A stretch of DNA of 38,725 nt from Bacteroidota bacterium (lineage in GTDB: Bacteria > Bacteroidota > Bacteroidia > Bacteroidales > WCHB1-69). Shown piece after piece: positions 33,787 to 38,725 of the stretch. Location of the stretch: positions 1 through 38,725 of the forward strand of contig JAEZOU010000093.1 in NCBI GenBank assembly GCA_023413895.1, in the 5' to 3' direction. The notes under the pieces are model-generated. The model made no database searches. It worked only from the letters and a program-made list of their open reading frames with translations, and had not been told where the DNA came from. Numbering within the stretch: position 1 is the stretch's first letter; every line of letters starts with the position of its first letter. The translations under genes were made by a program, and so were the position numbers.

Positions 33787-35829
33787 ATGGCAAAAAGACA
33801 TTTAATTACAACCGCATTACCATACGCCAATGGACCACTACACATTGGCCACTTAGCAGGTGTTTATGTTCCTGCAGATATCTATTGTCGATACCTACGC
33901 GCCAAAGGAGAAGAGGTGCTGATGGTAGGAGGTTCTGACGAACACGGAGTTCCAATTACCATTAAAGCCAAGAAAGAGGGAATCACTCCTCAAGATGTGG
34001 TCGATCGCTTTCACGCAATATTAAAAAAATCTTTCGAAGAATTTGGTATCACCTACGACATCTACTCTCGAACTTCAAGTGCACAACATCATAAAACAGC
34101 TGCTGAATTTTTTACAAAACTATATAACGAAAAGAAATTAGTTGAGCAAGTTACCCAACAATATTACGACGAAGAAGCCCAACAATTTTTAGCAGACCGA
34201 TACATTACCGGAACTTGTCCACATTGTAATAACGAGAAAGCATACGGAGATCAATGCGAAGCTTGCGGCACCTCGTTAAATGCCACTGATCTTATCAATC
34301 CAAAGTCAACGCTTAGCGGTAACGCACCTGTTCTGAAAGAAACCAAACATTGGTACCTCCCTTTAAATGATTACGAACAATGGCTTCGCGAATGGATTTT
34401 AGAGGGGCACCAAGAGGATTGGAAGAGCAATGTTTACGGGCAATGTAAATCGTGGATTGACCAAGGTTTGCATCCACGTGCGGTAACTCGCGACTTAAAT
34501 TGGGGTGTAAAAGTTCCGCTACAAGAAGCTGATGGCAAAGTGCTATACGTTTGGTTTGATGCACCTATAGGCTATATTTCTGCCACTCAAGAGTGGGCGG
34601 CAGCTCACAACCAAGATTGGGAAAAATGGTGGAAAGATAAGGACACTCAAATGCTACACTTTATTGGAAAGGATAACATTGTTTTCCACTGCATCATCTT
34701 CCCAATTATGCTCAAAGCAGAAGGTTCCTATAATGTGCCTGAAAATGTACCTGCCAATGAGTTTCTTAACCTTGAAGGTGAAAAAATCTCCACTTCACAA
34801 AATTGGGCAGTTTGGTTGCACGAATATCTCGAAGAGTTTAAAGGTAAGCAAGATGTCCTTCGCTATACATTGACCACAATTGCGCCAGAGACTAAAGACG
34901 CTGATTTCACTTGGGCTGATTTTCAAGCTAAAAACAACAATGAACTTTTAGCAATTTTAGGAAATTTCATTAACAGAACAGTCGTTTTAACACATAAATA
35001 TTACCAAGGTGTAATTCCTGAATTAGGTACTCCAACAGCTTTAGAGCAAGAAGTTTTGAATAAAATCAAAGAATTTCCAACATCAATTGGAAACTCGATC
35101 GAAAAATTCCGTTTCAGAGAAGCATTGTCTGAATATATGAACTTGGCACGCTTAGGCAATAAATATCTTACCGATGCGGAACCTTGGAAAAAACAAAAAG
35201 AGAACCCTGAAGTAGTAAAAACTATCTTACATGTTTCGCTTCAAATTTGTGCGGCTTTGTCCGTTTTAGGCGAACCATTCCTTCCCTTTACTGCAAAAAA
35301 AATTCAGAATATGCTTAACATTGATATTCACGAATGGGAAAAAGGTGGAAGGACCGACTTGCTTAAGGCAGGAGATAAAATCAATGCAGCAGAATATCTT
35401 TTTGAGAACATTGATGATGCTACAATAGCTAAACAAATCAAAAAATTAGAAGATAGCAAAGCTAAAAAATTGATGGAACAAACTCCTGCTATAGAAGCAA
35501 AACCTGACGTAACTTATGAGGAGTTTAGCAAGATGGATCTGCGCGTTTGCACCGTTTTAGCAGCAGAAAAAGTAGCAAAAACAAAAAAACTTCTTAAACT
35601 AACCGTTGATACAGGTGTTGACAAAAGAGAAATTATTTCTGGAATTGCCGAATATCATAATCCTGAAGATCTCATCGGAAAACAAGTGTTGATGTTAATC
35701 AACTTAGCACCCAAAGAGATTAAAGGAGTTGCTTCTCACGGAATGGTTTTAATGGGAGAAAATGTTAATGGAGAATTAGTATTGATGCAACCTTCCAAAG
35801 AGGTAAAACCTGGAAGTACTGTAAAATAG
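33787..35829 (+). CDS. metG: Methionyl-tRNA synthetase
   Basis: 680 residues. The HIGH motif is at 19-22 in NGPLHIGH. A zinc-knuckle insert reads CPHCNNEKAYGDQCEACG near residue 145. The KMSKS-like motif reads KISTS near 333-337, a common Bacteroidota variant. The C-terminal EMAP/OB tRNA-binding domain is at about 575-680 (MDLRVCTVLAAEKVAKTKKL, GIAEYHNPEDLIGKQV). It charges tRNA-Met, the substrate later formylated by the fmt product. A single gene between terminators. Confidence 0.97.
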   Translation: MAKRHLITTALPYANGPLHIGHLAGVYVPADIYCRYLRAKGEEVLMVGGSDEHGVPITIKAKKEGITPQDVVDRFHAILKKSFEEFGITYDIYSRTSSAQHHKTAAEFFTKLYNEKKLVEQVTQQYYDEEAQQFLADRYITGTCPHCNNEKAYGDQCEACGTSLNATDLINPKSTLSGNAPVLKETKHWYLPLNDYEQWLREWILEGHQEDWKSNVYGQCKSWIDQGLHPRAVTRDLNWGVKVPLQEADGKVLYVWFDAPIGYISATQEWAAAHNQDWEKWWKDKDTQMLHFIGKDNIVFHCIIFPIMLKAEGSYNVPENVPANEFLNLEGEKISTSQNWAVWLHEYLEEFKGKQDVLRYTLTTIAPETKDADFTWADFQAKNNNELLAILGNFINRTVVLTHKYYQGVIPELGTPTALEQEVLNKIKEFPTSIGNSIEKFRFREALSEYMNLARLGNKYLTDAEPWKKQKENPEVVKTILHVSLQICAALSVLGEPFLPFTAKKIQNMLNIDIHEWEKGGRTDLLKAGDKINAAEYLFENIDDATIAKQIKKLEDSKAKKLMEQTPAIEAKPDVTYEEFSKMDLRVCTVLAAEKVAKTKKLLKLTVDTGVDKREIISGIAEYHNPEDLIGKQVLMLINLAPKEIKGVASHGMVLMGENVNGELVLMQPSKEVKPGSTVK

Positions 35830-35850
35830 GAAACGATAAATTTAAGCTTG

Positions 35851-35901
35851 ACACCCATTTGCTATTTTCTTCTCAAAGAAATAAAAAATGGGTGTTTTTT
35901 T
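35851..35901 (+). terminator. Terminator of metG
   Basis: ACACCCATTT (35851-35860) pairs with AAATGGGTGT (35886-35895), a 10-bp stem with a 25-nt loop, followed by seven T. Confidence 0.8.
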
Positions 35902-35914
35902 CGTATAAAAATTG

Positions 35915-35922
35915 TATATTTG
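35915..35922 (+). promoter_or_regulatory. -7 box for the PorE-like gene
   Basis: TATATTTG matches TAnnTTTG, 33 nt before the ATG at 35956. It argues against the in-frame ATG at 35848, which lies inside the metG terminator. Confidence 0.55.
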
Positions 35923-35955
35923 CGCCAATTATTTTATTATAGAAAATATAACGAT

Positions 35956-38472
35956 ATGACGAAAACACACAGATTCATCATTCCTCTTATTTTTGCTTTA
36001 TTTATATGTATATCAGGAAGTTTTGCACAATCTCCACTGCGTGAAGCTGACTATGCATTCCGTGATTGCCAATATGAAAAAGCTCTTGAACTTTACCAAA
36101 AAGGAATGAAAAAAGTCGGCAAAAATCAGATTGAAGTTCGCCGTGCAACCTTTTACATTGCCGAATGTTACAGAATTATGGGTAATCTTAAAAAAGCCGA
36201 GCAACAATATATTCGCTTGGAAAAAAGAAATTATCAAAAAGATAATCCTATTATTCTTTTCCATTTGGGTAGCATTTACCAATTGAGAGGAGAATATGAT
36301 ATGGCGTTAAAATATTTCCAAAACTACAAAAAACGTGTTCCAGATGATGAACGCGCTGATGTAAGAATTGAAGGATGTTCTAAAGCCAAATCATGGACAG
36401 ATAACCCTACTCGTTACGAAGTTGAAAACTTCAAGAAGTTAAATTCTAAACAAGATGAATGGGCACCAAGATGGGGAAATACTGAAAAAAGAAACCAAAT
36501 CATTTTCACCTCTAACCGAGAAGGTTCTACAGGAAAAGGATTAGACCAATGGACAGGTGGTGCATTTTCAGATATTTATGCAACTAACAAACCTAAAAGT
36601 AAAAATACAGAATGGCCAGGCGATTGGTCCGCTGTAGTACCTCTTGATGAAGGTGAAAACTTAAACTCTGGAGTTAATGAGGGTGAAGCTTGTGCTAATA
36701 GAAAAGGTTCTGTAGTATATTTAACTAAATGCCCACAAGATAAAAAACAGGTAATGGGTTGTTACATCTTCTCCTCTGCAAAAAAAGGAAAAACATTTGC
36801 AGAACCTGAAAAAATTGAATTAGGACCAGACTCTTTCAACTACGTTTATCCTTATATCACCCCTGATGAACTTACCCTTTATTTCAGTTCTAATAAACCA
36901 GGTGGATATGGCGGATACGACCTTTACAAAGCAACACGCCAAAAAAAATCTGCAAAATTTAAAGATATCGTTAACTTAGGACCACTTGTTAACACCAAAG
37001 GACAAGAAGTATATCCTGCTTTACGCGGAGATTCTTTACTTTACTTTTCATCTGATGGACATCCTGGATTAGGTGGCTTGGACCTTTTTGTATCCAAACT
37101 GGAAAATGGAACTTTCCAAGCACCTGAAAACTTGATGGTACCTATTAACTCAAGTTGGGATGAAATCGGTATTATTTTCGATGATGCTAATGTTATTGAT
37201 CCAAAATCTAAGGTTCCATACTTAGAAAAAGGTTATTTCTCCTCTAACCGTCCAGGCGGAAGAGGTGGTGACGATATCTACTACTTCCTGCTCCGTCCTG
37301 TTGTTTTTACTTTAGCAGGTTATGTGCGTGATAACGCAACTTTGCAATACATTAATGACGCAGAGGTTGAAATTATAGGTTCTGATGGTGTTTCTTACAA
37401 AACCCGTACAGATGTAAAAGGATACTATAGCTTTGACAAAACACAGATTTTAGGCAATACAACATATACTATTAAGGTTACAAAACCTAAATATTGGCAA
37501 GAAAATAACACTGCAACGCAAACAACAGTTGGATTAACAGAAAATACAGATTTAAAACAAGATTTCTCTTTAACTCCTATTCCACCAGAACCCATTGTAC
37601 TACCAGAAATTCTTTACGATTTGGCAAAATGGGACTTAAAACGCCAATATGAAGACTCCTTGATGTTCTTGTACGATGTGCTTATCCAAAACCCAACTTT
37701 GGTTGTTGAATTACGTTCACATACTGACTCTCGCGGTAAGGATGCTGATAACGAACTATTGTCACAAAGACGTGCACAAACTTGTGTTGACTTCTTGGTT
37801 TCTAAAGGAATTGATCCAGAAAGAATCGTACCCAAAGGTTATGGAGAATATAGACCTCGCGTATTGGATAAAAACATCACTATAGGTTCTTATTCATTTA
37901 CAAAAGGCACTAAACTTACTGAAGAATATTGTGAATCATTCCCAACCAAAGCACAAAGAGAAGCGGCTCACGCTTTGAACCGTCGTACTGAATTTATCGT
38001 TCTACGTACTGACTTTGTACCAAAGAGCGATACTACATTAAAAACAACAGGAGGTGCAGGTTCAATTGCCGTTATCCAACAAAGAACAATTCCTGTAACT
38101 ATTGAAAATGATGTTGTGAGAGGTACATGCTTCGCAAATAACAAATCTATGGAGTACACAATTGGAAACAATTCAGCCGAAATCTATATGAATTATGCTG
38201 ATGCGACCCGTTTCTTGAAAGAGATGATTATCCAAGTTTCCGATTTTGAAATGAGAGACCGCGCTATTAAACAAGAAGATGGTTCTATCATCGAAAACTC
38301 TGTTCTATATCTCTCAGAAATTAGAATTGGTGATGACTATGCTGAGAATGTTAAGGTTATCGTAAAGAAAGGACTCCCTGCTCCATTTGTAATTGGCGAT
38401 ACATTCATCAGCGAAGAATGGGGAGAATATACTATTGATAAAGAGAAGAAGATGATTATCTTCAAACCATAA
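35956..38472 (+). CDS. PorE-like OmpA-family envelope protein (TPR, WD40-like, CRD, OmpA)
   Basis: 838 residues from the preferred ATG. A signal peptide ends at GSFAQ (no lipobox). Approximate domains: TPR units 25-140 (DYAFRDCQYEKALELYQKG, GSIYQLRGEYDMALKYFQNY); PD40/WD40-like beta-propeller blades 155-440 (IIFTSNREGSTGKG, LYFSSNKPGGYGGYDLYKA, LYFSSDGHPGLGGLDLF); a carboxypeptidase-regulatory-like domain 455-540; an OmpA peptidoglycan-binding domain about 560-680 (ELRSHTDSRGKDADNELLSQ, RIVPKGYGEYRP); and a further 140-residue C-terminal region of unknown family. The first four domains match the PorE plan of the type IX secretion system, which ties the translocon to peptidoglycan. A T9SS cargo is encoded in this window, but many Bacteroidota carry several such paralogues. 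Confidence 0.85.
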   Translation: MTKTHRFIIPLIFALFICISGSFAQSPLREADYAFRDCQYEKALELYQKGMKKVGKNQIEVRRATFYIAECYRIMGNLKKAEQQYIRLEKRNYQKDNPIILFHLGSIYQLRGEYDMALKYFQNYKKRVPDDERADVRIEGCSKAKSWTDNPTRYEVENFKKLNSKQDEWAPRWGNTEKRNQIIFTSNREGSTGKGLDQWTGGAFSDIYATNKPKSKNTEWPGDWSAVVPLDEGENLNSGVNEGEACANRKGSVVYLTKCPQDKKQVMGCYIFSSAKKGKTFAEPEKIELGPDSFNYVYPYITPDELTLYFSSNKPGGYGGYDLYKATRQKKSAKFKDIVNLGPLVNTKGQEVYPALRGDSLLYFSSDGHPGLGGLDLFVSKLENGTFQAPENLMVPINSSWDEIGIIFDDANVIDPKSKVPYLEKGYFSSNRPGGRGGDDIYYFLLRPVVFTLAGYVRDNATLQYINDAEVEIIGSDGVSYKTRTDVKGYYSFDKTQILGNTTYTIKVTKPKYWQENNTATQTTVGLTENTDLKQDFSLTPIPPEPIVLPEILYDLAKWDLKRQYEDSLMFLYDVLIQNPTLVVELRSHTDSRGKDADNELLSQRRAQTCVDFLVSKGIDPERIVPKGYGEYRPRVLDKNITIGSYSFTKGTKLTEEYCESFPTKAQREAAHALNRRTEFIVLRTDFVPKSDTTLKTTGGAGSIAVIQQRTIPVTIENDVVRGTCFANNKSMEYTIGNNSAEIYMNYADATRFLKEMIIQVSDFEMRDRAIKQEDGSIIENSVLYLSEIRIGDDYAENVKVIVKKGLPAPFVIGDTFISEEWGEYTIDKEKKMIIFKP

Positions 38473-38493
38473 TTTGATGATTAAAGTTAAAGG

Positions 38494-38524
38494 AAAGGGA
38501 GTGAGAAAGTCGCTCCCTTTTTTA
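38494..38524 (+). terminator. Terminator of the PorE-like gene
   Basis: AAAGGGAGTG (38494-38503) pairs with CGCTCCCTTT (38511-38520, one G-U) around a 7-nt loop, followed by T. Confidence 0.9.
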
Positions 38525-38526
38525 TT

Positions 38527-38645
38527 AAAAGAGTAAAAGGTCCGCAATTCTGCAGACCTTATACCAACCAGTTTAATTTCAAATAGAATGGCTTTACTAT
38601 TTATAAAATGGAGCGCAATATTTCTTTTTTACGACTGCAAAAATA
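38527..38645 (-). ncRNA. Candidate small leftward transcript
   Basis: The minus strand has TATTTTTG (-7 match) at 38638-38645. About 70-100 nt further on is a hairpin, AAGGTC (38537-38542) with GACCTT (38555-38560) and an inner GCA/TGC pair, followed by TTTTACTCTTTT. There is no start codon with a usable frame between them. This could be a small RNA of about 100 nt or the tail end of unrelated signals; no known RNA family was recognised. Confidence 0.2.
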
Positions 38646-38725
38646 TAGTGAAAATCAAAATTTCATTCTCCATAAAATTAGCTATTTTTATTGCCTCAAT
38701 CACTACTTCTCACTACTAAGAAATA

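Noticed and set aside
1..38725. DGR reverse transcriptase, accessory protein or template repeat inside the window
   Set aside because: No protein with reverse-transcriptase motifs is encoded here, and the invariant marker GCTTACTTyTGG occurs only in the three FISUMP genes. Any machinery must lie elsewhere.
1..38725. tRNA, rRNA or CRISPR arrays
   Set aside because: No T-arm GGTTCGAATCC-like pattern, no rRNA core sequence and no regularly spaced direct repeats were seen on either strand.

Overview
The window looks like a chromosomal segment of an anaerobic, host- or sediment-type Bacteroidales (Bacteroidota). The evidence is the low GC content, about a dozen promoters of the Bacteroidota type (TAnnTTTG -7 element), a type IX secretion type-B cargo protein, a PorE-like OmpA protein, a short AtpC, a B12-dependent ribonucleotide reductase, and a PerR/reverse-rubrerythrin pair. 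No RNA genes, insertion sequences, CRISPR arrays or phage genes were recognised.

Layout. (1) 191-9200, leftward: an accessory cluster of exported proteins. It begins at a strong promoter with a leader of about 340 nt, then a caspase-fold protease (intact His/Cys dyad), three FISUMP (Fib_succ_major, C-type-lectin-fold) paralogues, a DUF4384 protein, an LPP20-like protein and a transglutaminase-fold protein. (2) 9468-10523: perR and reverse rubrerythrin under a 13-bp palindromic operator. (3) 10730-14539: a large multidomain T9SS adhesin. (4) 14781-23822, leftward housekeeping: ahcY, a TonB_C-domain protein, fabD; nrdJ; mutS with a DUF3109 gene. (5) 23965-26785, rightward: an M20 peptidase, then a thioredoxin/ArsF/ArsG-type trio. 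(6) 27115-31488: OmpH-like, TPR, ribH, fmt, HU, trmH and rpmH (bL34). (7) 31898-38472: atpD-atpC, metG and a PorE-like OmpA protein.

Main discovery. The 3' parts of the three FISUMP genes carry the mark of a diversity-generating retroelement (DGR). The C-type-lectin tail consists largely of NNC codons (Tyr, Asn, Gly, His, Asp, Arg, Ser, Phe). The copies differ mainly at codon positions 1 and 2, as expected when AAC codons of a template are mutated at adenine: between the first and third genes I count 20 changes at positions 1+2 against 3 at position 3 over 24 aligned codons. Two of the genes are followed at once by a nearly identical repeat of about 114 bp with two hairpins, as expected of a DGR target-recognition/cruciform region. 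No reverse transcriptase or template repeat is in the window, so any machinery would act in trans. Upstream of the DUF4384 gene lies a decayed fragment of the beta-barrel domain that is still fused to the third FISUMP gene. It indicates that the first FISUMP gene once had that barrel and lost it when the variable tail plus repeat was copied in. A secreted caspase-like protease encoded next to hypervariable lectins, DUF4384 and transglutaminase proteins may be an undescribed surface recognition/proteolysis system; that functional link is inference.
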